A stretch of 31,977 nucleotides of DNA from CAZZKG01 sp964654825. GTDB lineage: Bacteria; Gemmatimonadota; CAZMKB01. The notes under the pieces were generated by a model that saw nothing but the letters and a program-made list of their open reading frames with translations, ran no database searches and was not told the DNA's origin. The number at the start of each line of letters is the position of its first letter. Within the stretch, counting starts at the first letter, position 1. The DNA lies in NCBI GenBank assembly GCA_964654825.1, contig CAZZKG010000045.1, positions 1 through 31,977 of the forward strand, in the 5' to 3' direction. The translations under genes and the position numbers were made by a program. Below are positions 1 through 8,157 of the stretch, in pieces.

Positions 1-65
1 GAACCTCGATAGCTCGCTGTAATTGTCACGAACTTCCGGGACGGAACACTAGTGTCAGAACGTTA

Positions 66-911
66 TTATATACTCATCTTCTCGAGCCTGGCGATCCGCT
101 CCTGGAGGGGCGGATGTGTGCTGAAGAGTTTCATCATACTCTTCCCGGCAAGCGGATTTACGATGAACATGTGCGCCGTCTGGGGATTGGCCCGCATGGG
201 CAGCTGCCTGGATGCGGTCCCGAGTTTGGCGAGTGCCGAGGCAAGCCCCCGGGGATTACCCGATATCCCGGCACCCGTGGCATCCGCCTGGAATTCCCGG
301 GATCTCGAGATGGCGAACTGTATCATCATGGCCGCGATCGGAGCGACGAGGGCGGTTACGATGAGCCCCAGGGCTCCACCTCCACGGTCATTACTCCTGC
401 CGTACCCGCCGAACAGCGCGGCCCATCTGGCTAAACTCGCAATGATCATAATCGCTCCGGCGAGTGTGGCGGCGATCGAGCTGATTAAGATGTCCCTGTT
501 CTTCACGTGGGCGAGCTCGTGCGCAATCACTCCTTCGATTTCCTGCTGGTTCATGAGTTCCAGCAGCCCGCGTGTCACCGCGACCGCTGCGTGGGCCGGA
601 TCTCTCCCCGTAGCAAAGGCGTTTGGAGAGCTTTCATCCGTAATATAGAGAGCGGGCATGGGTAACCCTGCCTGCTGGGTGAGGTGTCTCACGATCGCAT
701 AGAGCCCCGGAGCCTGAGACTCCTCCACTTTCTTCGCCCGGTACATTTTGAGAACGATTTTATCCGAAAACCAGTAGCTCCCCAGGTTCATCACGGCCGC
801 CAGGAGAAACGCGATGATCATACCCGACTGCCCACCGAGATACTTCCCGATCAGAATGATAATAGCCGTCAGGCCGGCCAGAAGAACCGTTGTTTTCATC
901 TGATTGCTCAT
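66..911 (-). CDS. htpX: HtpX-family membrane zinc metalloprotease (M48)
   Basis: Membrane-bound M48 zinc endopeptidase, expected to degrade misfolded or damaged inner-membrane proteins with its active site facing the cytoplasm. Two hydrophobic helices lie at about residues 7-22 and 30-46. The zinc motif HELAH is at 131-135 and the third ligand is the Glu of SREFQAD at 206. Further hydrophobic stretches lie at about 146-166 and 181-200. The length of 281 residues is normal for HtpX. I chose the ATG at 909-911 because GGAGGT sits 7 nt upstream; a GTG three codons earlier overlaps that ribosome site. It stands alone: the next gene upstream is separated by about 400 bases that include a terminator. 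Family identity is secure; substrates are unknown. Confidence 0.95.
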   Translation of the reverse strand: MSNQMKTTVLLAGLTAIIILIGKYLGGQSGMIIAFLLAAVMNLGSYWFSDKIVLKMYRAKKVEESQAPGLYAIVRHLTQQAGLPMPALYITDESSPNAFATGRDPAHAAVAVTRGLLELMNQQEIEGVIAHELAHVKNRDILISSIAATLAGAIMIIASLARWAALFGGYGRSNDRGGGALGLIVTALVAPIAAMMIQFAISRSREFQADATGAGISGNPRGLASALAKLGTASRQLPMRANPQTAHMFIVNPLAGKSMMKLFSTHPPLQERIARLEKMSI

Positions 912-1105
912 AACTCCCACCTCCGGGGGGCACTAATCTATCTATGGGATCGTTTTATACAATCGAAACTCCACTATCGGACAGAGCAAGAGACATGCCA
1001 TGGTGTGCTACCGAACTATAGCCTCGTAACTGTTTATATATCAATGGAATAAGATGTTACTGCAGGATCAGCGGCATTGATCGGAAAGAAGTCAATGGCA
1101 TGAAG

Positions 1106-1185
1106 GCCTGCCAGAAAAGCAGACTGCTGCCGTTCCGGCCGTTCAACCTGTTGTTCCGGCAGGGGACGTCGTCTTTCTGGTAGGC
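1106..1185. repeat. imperfect inverted repeat / possible structured RNA
   Basis: The arms at 1106-1117 and 1174-1185 are complementary at 11 of 12 positions. A second, nested pair (CTGCCG at 1127-1132 with CGGCAG at 1157-1162) lies inside. Together they could fold into one long interrupted stem in RNA from either strand. Function unknown: it could be a small RNA, a remnant of a mobile repeat, or chance. Confidence 0.4.
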
Positions 1186-1200
1186 ATTGGAAGCGGAATA

Positions 1201-1241
1201 GAGGGGAGAATCGCCTTCTTCTGATCGGCGATCCTCCCCTC
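1201..1241 (-). terminator. hairpin terminator downstream of the propeller gene
   Basis: A 15-bp stem (1201-1215 with 1227-1241) closes an 11-nt loop. In minus-strand RNA all 15 positions pair, counting one G-U; in plus-strand RNA the same position is an A-C mismatch. This favours a minus-strand role, ending transcription about 65 nt after the stop at 1308. The tract after the stem is pyrimidine-rich rather than a pure U run, so termination efficiency is uncertain. Confidence 0.6.
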
Positions 1242-1307
1242 TGATTTTACCCCGTGTAGGGAAGGTATTCGGTGTATCGTCTCAGATCAACTCTCTCTGA
1301 TCTCTCC

Positions 1308-2996
1308 TCACTCGCTGTTCACAACGGTGAACTGGAACGCATCCCTGTCCCACGGTGACCACAGGTATTGACCAACAAATGCATTATACCCGTATGTGAG
1401 AAGTGGAGCAAATCCCGGGATATGATGCGGCAAAACTGCCTGTTGTGTCCCGTATGCCGGAATGGTCCCGTATACGGGACCGAACAGAATACCGCTGCCA
1501 GGGTACGTGTTCCCGTTGGGCAACGTCACATTGGTCCAGAACGACACCGGTTGAGCTGAACCGGATCTGTTGGTCACACTCACCGTCATCCTGAGAGTAC
1601 CTCCTCTCGGAACGACCGTCGCGTCGGGTATGGCTTGAACGTCGAGTATGGGAGTTATCTTCATTGTGAGGTAGTCATTGCTGTTCGCGCTCCCGGTGTA
1701 TGTGGTCCCGCCGACGTACACATTGTCATCGGCGTCGAAACCGACGGCGGTCCCCACATCCCCAATATCCGTACCACCGTCGTACCTCGCCAGCCACAGT
1801 TCGGTCCCGTTGTGATCGTACTTGATGGTCACGCAGTCGACATCGAGATTCGAATTCATATCCCTCCCCGTCACCAGGATGTTCCCGGCGGCATCCACTT
1901 CGAGGTCGCTCGGTACATCGTTGTTAACGGCGGGGCCATCGTGACGAGCCTCCCACTGCTGGACGCCGTTGTTGTTGTACTTGACCGTGATCCAGTCCTC
2001 ATCCGGATAACTCCACTCGCTGTCTCCCGTGACGTAGACGTTCCCCGCCGCGTCGAGACCGAGACCCCAGGCCTGGTCGAACCCCGAGGTATAACCGTCA
2101 TACCGTGCGACCCACTGCTGGCTGCCGCTGCTGTTGTATTTGATGGTGGCGAAATCGAAGTCCGTTCCGCTTCCCTCGCTTCTGCCGGTGATGTAGACGT
2201 TGCCCGATTCGTCGATCTCGATGTCCTCGGGATAGTCCCACGAATCACCGGGGCCGTTGTAGCGGGTGGCCCACTGCTGGGTGCCGGATGAGTTGTACTT
2301 GATCGTCACGTACTCGATGCTTGTGGATCCATCGCTGTAGCCGGTCACGTAGACGTTTCCGGCTCCGTCCACGGTGATGGCCGAACCCGTCTCCCAGCCG
2401 TTCGCAGGGCCGTTGTAGCGGGCTACCCACTGCTGGGTGCCGCTGCTGTTGTACTTGACGGTCGCGATGTCCGTCCCGTAGGTACCGAAGCTCCCGCCGG
2501 TCACATAGACATTTCCAGCGTCATCAAGGGTGAGCGCATAAGCACCATCACCGGCTACCGCCACCGATCCATGGTACCTGGAAGCCCAAAGCTGGGATCC
2601 CGACGGGCTGTACTTGATCGTGGCGTAGGAGCTCCCACCGTCAGTGTCCTCACTCTTCCCGGTCACGTAGCAGTTTCCACTACCATCGACATCGACAGCC
2701 CACCCGAAGTCTATGCCGACCGCAGGGCCGTCGTACCGGTTCCACCAGGCGGTATTCCCGTAAGTGTCGTACTTGATGGTGATGTAGTCCTGATCGCCAT
2801 CAGCCCACTCGCTCATCCCCGTCACGTAGGAATTCCCTTCGGGGTCGACGGCGATGTCCCATATCCAGTCGTTCCGCGAGGTGTAGCCGTCATAGGTGTT
2901 CACCCAGGCATTGATCACCTGAGCGTAGGAAGGTGATCCCAGGACTCCAAGTAAAAGAGCCAGGATCAGGAACCTGTTTACATAAGAGTTGACCAT
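1308..2996 (-). CDS. secreted SBBP-repeat beta-propeller protein
   Basis: A 562-residue exported protein of unknown function. It has a clear signal peptide (hydrophobic core about residues 8-20, cleavage likely after SYA at 23-25). Residues about 30-450 hold eight repeats of about 50 residues, each containing a GN-x-YVTG strand, a Y-x-TIKY strand and a QQW-x-ARY strand. This is the SBBP/seven-to-eight-bladed propeller type found in secreted proteins of many environmental bacteria. The last ~110 residues form a separate beta-rich domain beginning near 'ATVVPRGG'. No C-terminal sorting tail of the kind seen at 31258 is present. AGGAGG lies 9 nt before the ATG. It is a single-gene unit with its own promoter (3089-3117) and terminator (1201-1241). 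Such propellers often bind ligands or other surface proteins, but no specific role can be read here. Confidence 0.85.
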   Translation of the reverse strand: MVNSYVNRFLILALLLGVLGSPSYAQVINAWVNTYDGYTSRNDWIWDIAVDPEGNSYVTGMSEWADGDQDYITIKYDTYGNTAWWNRYDGPAVGIDFGWAVDVDGSGNCYVTGKSEDTDGGSSYATIKYSPSGSQLWASRYHGSVAVAGDGAYALTLDDAGNVYVTGGSFGTYGTDIATVKYNSSGTQQWVARYNGPANGWETGSAITVDGAGNVYVTGYSDGSTSIEYVTIKYNSSGTQQWATRYNGPGDSWDYPEDIEIDESGNVYITGRSEGSGTDFDFATIKYNSSGSQQWVARYDGYTSGFDQAWGLGLDAAGNVYVTGDSEWSYPDEDWITVKYNNNGVQQWEARHDGPAVNNDVPSDLEVDAAGNILVTGRDMNSNLDVDCVTIKYDHNGTELWLARYDGGTDIGDVGTAVGFDADDNVYVGGTTYTGSANSNDYLTMKITPILDVQAIPDATVVPRGGTLRMTVSVTNRSGSAQPVSFWTNVTLPNGNTYPGSGILFGPVYGTIPAYGTQQAVLPHHIPGFAPLLTYGYNAFVGQYLWSPWDRDAFQFTVVNSE

Positions 2997-3088
2997 TGAC
3001 CCTATCCTCCTTTTTAGAAAGGTGCTTGTATTGTACGCTTATCGAGATTCATCAGCATAGTTGAGCGGAATGCCCCCTGCTCAAGTTG

Positions 3089-3117
3089 AGTGTATCACAC
3101 TATCGAGATAATGTCAA
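3089..3117 (-). promoter_or_regulatory. sigma70-type promoter for the propeller gene
   Basis: On the minus strand, TTGACA (3112-3117) and TACACT (3089-3094) are separated by exactly 17 nt. Transcription would start near 3082, leaving a 5' untranslated region of about 85 nt before the ATG at 2996. It sits in the gap after gatB, so the propeller gene has its own transcript. Confidence 0.75.
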
Positions 3118-3159
3118 GCAGATTTGTTCAGCAATATTTGTTCACTTTGCGTTTTTTTT

Positions 3160-4641
3160 TCATCCTGCCTGATTTTCGATCAGCTCCCTTATCCTCTCCC
3201 TGACTCCACAGGGGTCGGCCCTTCCGCCGGTTCTCTTCATGACCTCACCGACGAAACGTTCGATGACCGTGGTCTTCCCTCTCCGGTAGCGCACCACGAG
3301 CGGTGCGAGCTCACGCAGGACGTTCTCGATGACGGTTTCGAGCTCCAGAGGAGTGCCCGCCCGGTCGAATTCCACACTCCGGAGGATCTCCTCCGGCGGC
3401 CGCCCCTCCTCGAGAGCCATGGTGAAAATCTTTCTGGCCTCCGTGATGCCTAACGTGCCCTGTTCCACGCGTCGGATCAGCACAGCGAGCGAGGATGGTT
3501 TGACCGGCAGCTCCGACGCAACGGTGCCGGTCCTTTTGAGTACGGCACGAACCTCCCCCATTACCCAGTTGGCAGCTTTCTGAGCGGGTGCACCGGAGTG
3601 CACGGTTTCTTCGAAGTAGTCAGCGAGCCCTTTCTCACTTGTGAGGACGTCGGCGGAATAACCGGTGAGCCCGAGAACCGTCCTGAATCGCTCCAGGCGT
3701 TTGAGGGGCAGTTCGGGCAGTTTTCTGGTTTCCGCCCGGATTAATGACGGCTCGATTTCGAGCGGTGGGAGATCGGGCTCGGGAAAATAGCGGTAGTCAT
3801 GTGCCTGTTCCTTCCCCCTCATTACTCTGACCTCACTCCCTTCTTCATCCCACAGAAGCGTCTCTTGTACGATCATCCCTCCCGATGTGAGGATCGAAGC
3901 CTGCCGTTCAATCTCCTTCGAGAGAGCGCGTTCGATATACCTGAACGAGTTGAGATTCTTCAGCTCCGTCTTCTGTCCCGGTCCCCGGCCATCCCGCGGC
4001 ACTAGAGAGACGTTGGCGTCACAACGAAGCCCCCCCTCCTCCATGCCGGCCTCGCTCACATCGAGATACAGGACAAGCTGCCTCAATCTCCGGAGGAAAT
4101 GACACGCCTCAACGGGGTTTCTCAGCTCCGGTTCGGTGACGATCTCGAGAAGGGGGACACCGCATCTGTTGAGATCGACCAGAGTCAATCCATCGGATGT
4201 GTGGATCAATTTTCCGGCATCCTCTTCGAGGTGGACCCGCCTGATCGTTACGTCCCTCGGGCTGTCCGTGAAGTCTATTTCGAACCGGCCGTGAGTAGCG
4301 ACAGGCTGCTCGTACTGTGAGATCTGATACCCCTTGGGCAGGTCCGGGTAGAAGTAGTTTTTCCGCACAAAAAGGGATCGTTCGTGCACACGGCAGTGAA
4401 GCGCGCGTGCCGTCCGAACGGCGAGGCGGACCGCCCTTTCGTTGAGGACCGGCATGGCGCCGGGCAGGCCTGAGCACGTTGGACATATCTGTGCGTTGGG
4501 TGTCCCGCCATACTGCGCACTGCAGGAGCAGAACAGCTTCGATTCGGTCCTCAACTGCAGGTGTACCTCGAGGCCGATCACCGGGATGAGTTCGGGCAGA
4601 GATTCAGGGTCATATCCGGATAATGAATCGTACAAACTCAC
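3160..4641 (-). CDS. gatB: Asp-tRNA(Asn)/Glu-tRNA(Gln) amidotransferase subunit B
   Basis: Subunit of the GatCAB transamidosome. It activates the side chain of mischarged Glu-tRNA(Gln) or Asp-tRNA(Asn) with ATP, and the ammonia delivered by GatA converts it to the amide. The N-terminal PET112 domain opens with 'PVIGLEVHLQL' at 20-30. The zinc-type cysteines 38, 40, 53 and 56 are present, followed by 'GLPGAMPVLN', 'FYPDLPKGYQISQYE' and the C-terminal tRNA-binding tail domain. The start is taken at GTG 4639-4641, which overlaps the gatA stop (ATGTGA) and has GAGGAG 8 nt upstream. The open frame continues 18 codons further up, but those codons lie inside gatA. The resulting 493 residues fit the family. 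It is the last gene of gatCAB; I see no strong terminator behind it. Confidence 0.95.
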   Translation of the reverse strand: MSLYDSLSGYDPESLPELIPVIGLEVHLQLRTESKLFCSCSAQYGGTPNAQICPTCSGLPGAMPVLNERAVRLAVRTARALHCRVHERSLFVRKNYFYPDLPKGYQISQYEQPVATHGRFEIDFTDSPRDVTIRRVHLEEDAGKLIHTSDGLTLVDLNRCGVPLLEIVTEPELRNPVEACHFLRRLRQLVLYLDVSEAGMEEGGLRCDANVSLVPRDGRGPGQKTELKNLNSFRYIERALSKEIERQASILTSGGMIVQETLLWDEEGSEVRVMRGKEQAHDYRYFPEPDLPPLEIEPSLIRAETRKLPELPLKRLERFRTVLGLTGYSADVLTSEKGLADYFEETVHSGAPAQKAANWVMGEVRAVLKRTGTVASELPVKPSSLAVLIRRVEQGTLGITEARKIFTMALEEGRPPEEILRSVEFDRAGTPLELETVIENVLRELAPLVVRYRRGKTTVIERFVGEVMKRTGGRADPCGVRERIRELIENQAG

Positions 4642-6080
4642 ATCAAGCACTCCTCGAGAACCTTCGCCACCCCGAGGACGGTGAGGTCTTCCCAACGATT
4701 TCCGATTATCTGGATACCGACCGGAAGCCCGCCGACAGATCCGGCCGGGAGAGATACGGCCGGCAGACCCGCAAGGCTGGCCGGAGTGACGAACACGTCG
4801 GACCGGTACATGTCCACCGGGCTCGTCAACCTTTCACCGAATGAGAAAGCCGGGTCTGGAGTCGTGGGGGTGAGTATCACATCAACCCGTCTGAAGGCAT
4901 CTTCGAATTCACGGAGAAGGAGATTTCTCACCTTCATCGCTTTGAGATAATAGGCGTCGTAATATCCGGCCGAGAGGGTGAAGGTGCCGATCATGATGCG
5001 CCTTTTGACCTCGATCCCGAACGCCTCGCTCCTCGTCCTCGTATACATCGATCGAATGGTGGACTCCTCTTCACCGCGGTAACCGTACCTCACCCCGTCA
5101 TACCGGGCGAGGTTCGAGGATGCTTCGGCGCTGGCTACGATGTGATACGCCGGGAGAGCCAATCCTGTTGTGGGTAGAGAGAGATCCACCGGAGTCATCC
5201 CCTCTTCCTCGAGTTTCATTTTCGCTACGTTACAGGCTTTTCGCACAGCCGCGGTGAGCCGGTCCGTATAATATTCGGCGGGTATCCCGACTTTTAAACC
5301 TTTCACTCCTTTACCGAGTTTGTCCACGGTATCCGACAGGTCCAGCCGTTTGCTCGTCGAATCGAATCTGTCGTGGCCCCCGATCACCGAGAAGAGGAGT
5401 GCCACATCGGCCACGCTTCGAGCGATGGGCCCGACCTGATCCAGGGAACTCGCGAAGGCGATGAGTCCGTATCGGGATACTGCGCCGTAAGTTGGTTTGA
5501 ATCCGACGACACCACAGAGCGCGGCCGGCTGGCGGATCGAACCACCGGTGTCCGAACCGAGAGCCAGGGGAGTGAACCCTGCAGACACGGCAGCGCAGGA
5601 TCCACCGCTCGACCCCCCCGGTACCCGGTCCGGGGCAGCCGGGTTACGCACAGGACCGAAGCAGGAGGTCTCATTGGAAGAGCCCATGGCGAACTCATCC
5701 ATGTTGGTTTTTCCGAGAACGAGCCCTCCGGCACGTCTGATACGTTCGATCACGGTTGCATCGTACGGCGGCAGGTACCCGGTGAGGATTTTCGAGCAGC
5801 AGGTTGTCGGGACACCTCTCGTTGCAATGTTGTCTTTCACCGCAACCGGTACACCGCTCAGCACTCCTGCGTCCCCGGTATTCTTTATCCTGTCACGCAC
5901 GCACCGCGCCTGCCCGAGGACATTGTCCCGGTCGACGAACACGAAGCTGTTGATGGCCGGATCCTCACGCTCGATTTTTTCGAGATAGTATTCCGCAATG
6001 CGAACGGGATCGATCTTCCCGCTCTTCACGAGGAGTGCGAGCTTTCGTGCGGGTAGCTTATTGAGGTCCTGGAGGTTCAT
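4638..6080 (-). CDS. gatA: Asp-tRNA(Asn)/Glu-tRNA(Gln) amidotransferase subunit A
   Basis: Amidase-signature subunit that hydrolyses glutamine and passes ammonia to GatB. The catalytic triad is visible: Lys82 in 'VAVKDN', cis-Ser157 in 'GGSSGGS' and nucleophile Ser181 in 'GSDTGGSIRQPA'. Their spacings (75 and 24 residues) match characterised GatA proteins. The length is 480 residues from ATG 6078-6080 (MNLQDL). The open frame runs 50 codons further upstream, but that stretch lies inside gatC and has no family similarity. The start overlaps the end of gatC by 23 nt, and the stop overlaps the gatB start by 4 nt, which suggests translational coupling. The ribosome site (GAAGAG) is weak, as expected for a coupled gene. 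Confidence 0.96.
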   Translation of the reverse strand: MNLQDLNKLPARKLALLVKSGKIDPVRIAEYYLEKIEREDPAINSFVFVDRDNVLGQARCVRDRIKNTGDAGVLSGVPVAVKDNIATRGVPTTCCSKILTGYLPPYDATVIERIRRAGGLVLGKTNMDEFAMGSSNETSCFGPVRNPAAPDRVPGGSSGGSCAAVSAGFTPLALGSDTGGSIRQPAALCGVVGFKPTYGAVSRYGLIAFASSLDQVGPIARSVADVALLFSVIGGHDRFDSTSKRLDLSDTVDKLGKGVKGLKVGIPAEYYTDRLTAAVRKACNVAKMKLEEEGMTPVDLSLPTTGLALPAYHIVASAEASSNLARYDGVRYGYRGEEESTIRSMYTRTRSEAFGIEVKRRIMIGTFTLSAGYYDAYYLKAMKVRNLLLREFEDAFRRVDVILTPTTPDPAFSFGERLTSPVDMYRSDVFVTPASLAGLPAVSLPAGSVGGLPVGIQIIGNRWEDLTVLGVAKVLEECLM

Positions 6081-6369
6081 GCTCTTCAATGACTCTCGGT
6101 ACACTGAAGAATCGGCCTGTCGAGGCGCAGGCGGCAGTGAGGATCTCTTCGGCTGCCGGGAACTCCTGCGAAACATCCGGCCGTAGCGGTGTCGGTCCGG
6201 CCTCCAAAGCGAGCGAGGCCGGGGCATCATCTGCCTCGAGTTCAGCCAGCCTGTCTACGAAAAGAAGGATTTTATTGAGATCGGAAGTCATCTCAACGAG
6301 TTCATCCGCGGCCAGGTGAAGGTGAGCGAGAGCTGCAATATTTTCTGTTTCCTCTCTCGTGACCGGCAT
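6058..6369 (-). CDS. gatC: Asp-tRNA(Asn)/Glu-tRNA(Gln) amidotransferase subunit C
   Basis: Small subunit (103 residues) that wraps around the GatA-GatB interface and stabilises the complex. It has the typical GatC pattern: an N-terminal helix 'REETENIAALAHLHL' (residues 5-19), then 'LNKILLFVDRLAELE' with its conserved helix, then the loop 'PLRPDVSQEF' (61-70), equivalent to the usual 'LREDVV'. The ATG at 6367-6369 is preceded by AGGGA at about 6 nt and GGAGG further out. The upstream gene (HEPN-like) ends 21 nt away, so the two may be co-transcribed. Presence of gatCAB implies that this organism lacks GlnRS, AsnRS or both, which cannot be tested here. Confidence 0.93.
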   Translation of the reverse strand: MPVTREETENIAALAHLHLAADELVEMTSDLNKILLFVDRLAELEADDAPASLALEAGPTPLRPDVSQEFPAAEEILTAACASTGRFFSVPRVIEEHEPPGPQ

Positions 6370-6390
6370 GGTTTTCCCTGATCCTCCCGG

Positions 6391-6837
6391 CTATCCGGAT
6401 GTGTTCGAAGAATTCGATCGATGGATGGCGCCGTGGCAGAATTTGATTATCGAACGGGCATATTGGATCATGTTAGAGCACTGTTCTTCATCGTGATATT
6501 CGATCCAGCCTAGAGATTGTGCAGTCCTTTTCTCTATCAGGAGGTACACCCTGTCCAGTTTCCTGGATCGTTCGAGGAGGTGATCCGGCAGCTTCTTACC
6601 GTTCCTGTTTTCCACCTTCCTCAGGAGCATGGCAAGCCCGGCTTCTCCGGCTCTGTCACCCTGCTTCTCAACGAGGGTCACGAGGTGCACCCGGGCGGCT
6701 TGATGAGAAGTCCTGATCGAATTCTCCCACTCTCCATCATACATCAAGTTGACGGCATCATCGAGCATTGCCATACCCCTGGCAAGCAAGAGTTCTGTTT
6801 TTTTCGTTATATCAACCTTCACAGCAGCTGTACACAC
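6391..6837 (-). CDS. HEPN-domain-like small helical protein
   Basis: A 148-residue, nearly all-helical protein. Residues about 22-60 ('AMLDDAVNLMYDGEWENSI' then 'TSHQAARVHL') resemble the first two helices of HEPN domains, where a small residue-rich 'Y/H-xxxQAAEKALKAL' helix is typical. The C-terminal helix has an Arg128-x6-His135 arrangement, compatible with the Rx4-6H signature of HEPN RNases. No minimal nucleotidyltransferase (the usual toxin-antitoxin partner) is encoded next to it. It sits 76 nt after the sensor kinase and 21 nt before gatC, on the same strand. The start is uncertain: GTG 6835-6837 gives the longest frame, while GTG 6820-6822 would remove five residues; neither has a good ribosome site. 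HEPN membership is inferred by eye; function unknown. Confidence 0.6.
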   Translation of the reverse strand: MCTAAVKVDITKKTELLLARGMAMLDDAVNLMYDGEWENSIRTSHQAARVHLVTLVEKQGDRAGEAGLAMLLRKVENRNGKKLPDHLLERSRKLDRVYLLIEKRTAQSLGWIEYHDEEQCSNMIQYARSIIKFCHGAIHRSNSSNTSG

Positions 6838-6913
6838 TCTTTCAATCTTCTTTTCCCTGCGGTTGCAGCAGCCTGGCCGATAAGACGAAAACGATTTATT
6901 TGGGGCGGTTGTC

Positions 6914-8134
6914 TCAAGCCACCGGTAGGGTTACCAGGAAAACCGTACCTCTGTTCTCGAGTGTCGACACGAGCCTGATGTTACCCCTGTGATACTCTGA
7001 GAAGATCCTCTTCGCCAGGGAGAGACCCACTCCCCAACCGCGTTCTTTCGTAGAAACACCAGCCTCGAACATACTCTTTCTCAGGCTTTTCGGGATCCCG
7101 ATCCCGGTATCCGAGATCGTTATTTGAATATCCCGGTTATCGTGGAACCAGGCTTTTACTTCTATTACGCCCCCTCTCCCCTCGAGGGAATCGATGCTGT
7201 TCTTGATGATGTTCTCGAAAGCCCACTCGAGAAGTTCGGGATTGCCGGAGATAGACGGTAGATCGGGGATGTCGAAGTTGAGCTTGATACTGCTCGCCCT
7301 CTGGGGAATCCTCGCCTGGAAGTACATCTCCATGTTTCGAAGAATATCCTCGACATGGGTTTCCTGAAGCCTCGGTGTCCTTCCGATGAGCTCGAATCGG
7401 TTGGCAATCTTCGTTAGCCTTCCGAGATCTTCGTCCATTTCACCGGTGATTTCTTTGATGGAGGTCGCCATGATCCCCTTGCCCGCACTGGAATCAACAG
7501 TCGCTTCCTCCCGCAAGCGCAGCAGCTCGACCCATCCTTTGAGTGAAGAAAGAGGGGTCCCCAGCTGATGGGCGCTTTCCCTGGCCATACCGACCCAGAT
7601 GAGTTTCCGCTCACTGCGCAGGTTGTACCGTATGATCGAGATGGCAAGGATGGAGAAGAGGATGAGAACTGCAGCCTGGAGATAGGGCATGTACCGGAGC
7701 TCCCGGATGATTCTGGACTCCCCGTAATGGACAGTCGCATAATTTTTTTCACCGCCGGGTCCGGTCATGGTAAACGGTACGTTATAGGAATCGAGTTCCT
7801 GAGCAATCCGCCTCACCTCTTCCAGAGAATCCCGGTCACGCGCGTCCACCGCAACGCCTATATTTTCCCAGTGGAGAGGTTTCCCGCTCGCGTTGATCAC
7901 AACGACCGGAAAATTGATATTGCTGAAGATCGACTGGATGACCTCGAGCTCCCTGCCTTCCTGGAATGCAGTTGCCCAGAATTTGCCATAGGCTTCGGAT
8001 ACGACGGCCTCGTCCTCTTTGAGCTCATCGACCAGATCCTGACTGTAGAAGAAGTAGAGAACGAAAAGAACGAGGAATGACACGAGGAGTAATGAAGGAC
8101 TCATCCTCGAGATCTTTTGAAAAATCGTACTCAT
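6914..8134 (-). CDS. membrane sensor histidine kinase (orphan)
   Basis: A 406-residue two-component sensor kinase. Transmembrane helix 1 is at about 12-30, an extracytoplasmic sensor region of ~115 residues follows, and helix 2 is at about 151-169. The cytoplasmic part starts with 'WVGMARESAHQLGTPLSSL', giving phosphoacceptor His189. The ATPase domain shows the N-box Asn312 ('NIIKNS'), G1 'DTGIGI' at 342-347 and G2 'GWGVGL' at 366-371. There is no HAMP or PAS domain, and helix 2 joins the H-box almost directly. No response regulator is adjacent; the only one in the window is 11 kb away at 19564. It begins 23 nt after the serS stop, so it is probably co-transcribed with serS. Kinase function is secure; signal and partner are unknown. 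Confidence 0.9.
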   Translation of the reverse strand: MSTIFQKISRMSPSLLLVSFLVLFVLYFFYSQDLVDELKEDEAVVSEAYGKFWATAFQEGRELEVIQSIFSNINFPVVVINASGKPLHWENIGVAVDARDRDSLEEVRRIAQELDSYNVPFTMTGPGGEKNYATVHYGESRIIRELRYMPYLQAAVLILFSILAISIIRYNLRSERKLIWVGMARESAHQLGTPLSSLKGWVELLRLREEATVDSSAGKGIMATSIKEITGEMDEDLGRLTKIANRFELIGRTPRLQETHVEDILRNMEMYFQARIPQRASSIKLNFDIPDLPSISGNPELLEWAFENIIKNSIDSLEGRGGVIEVKAWFHDNRDIQITISDTGIGIPKSLRKSMFEAGVSTKERGWGVGLSLAKRIFSEYHRGNIRLVSTLENRGTVFLVTLPVA

Positions 8135-8157
8135 GATTCGCCGGCGCCTCTGATCAT

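Larger units (their letters stand above)
912..1307. other. intergenic region, no gene seen
   Basis: A 396-base gap between htpX and the propeller gene. I see no convincing open frame on either strand. It holds a terminator-like hairpin at 1201-1241 and a larger imperfect inverted repeat at 1106-1185, both listed separately. The htpX promoter should lie in about 920-1060 on the minus strand. An AT-rich stretch near 935-945 contains a TATAAA-like -10, but I find no good -35 at the right distance, so I do not call it. Confidence 0.6.

Noticed and set aside
912..1060. Heat-shock-type promoter for htpX
   Set aside because: No sigma32-like -35/-10 pair; only an isolated TATAAA-like element is visible.
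1635..2291. Long plus-strand open frame opposite the propeller gene
   Set aside because: It arises from the repetitive, GC-biased codons of the real gene. The translation is low-complexity Val/Asp/Pro-rich with no family pattern.
1900..2900. Regular ~155-bp DNA periodicity resembling a repeat array
   Set aside because: It is the coding repetition of the propeller units, in frame and diverged, not a CRISPR or satellite array.
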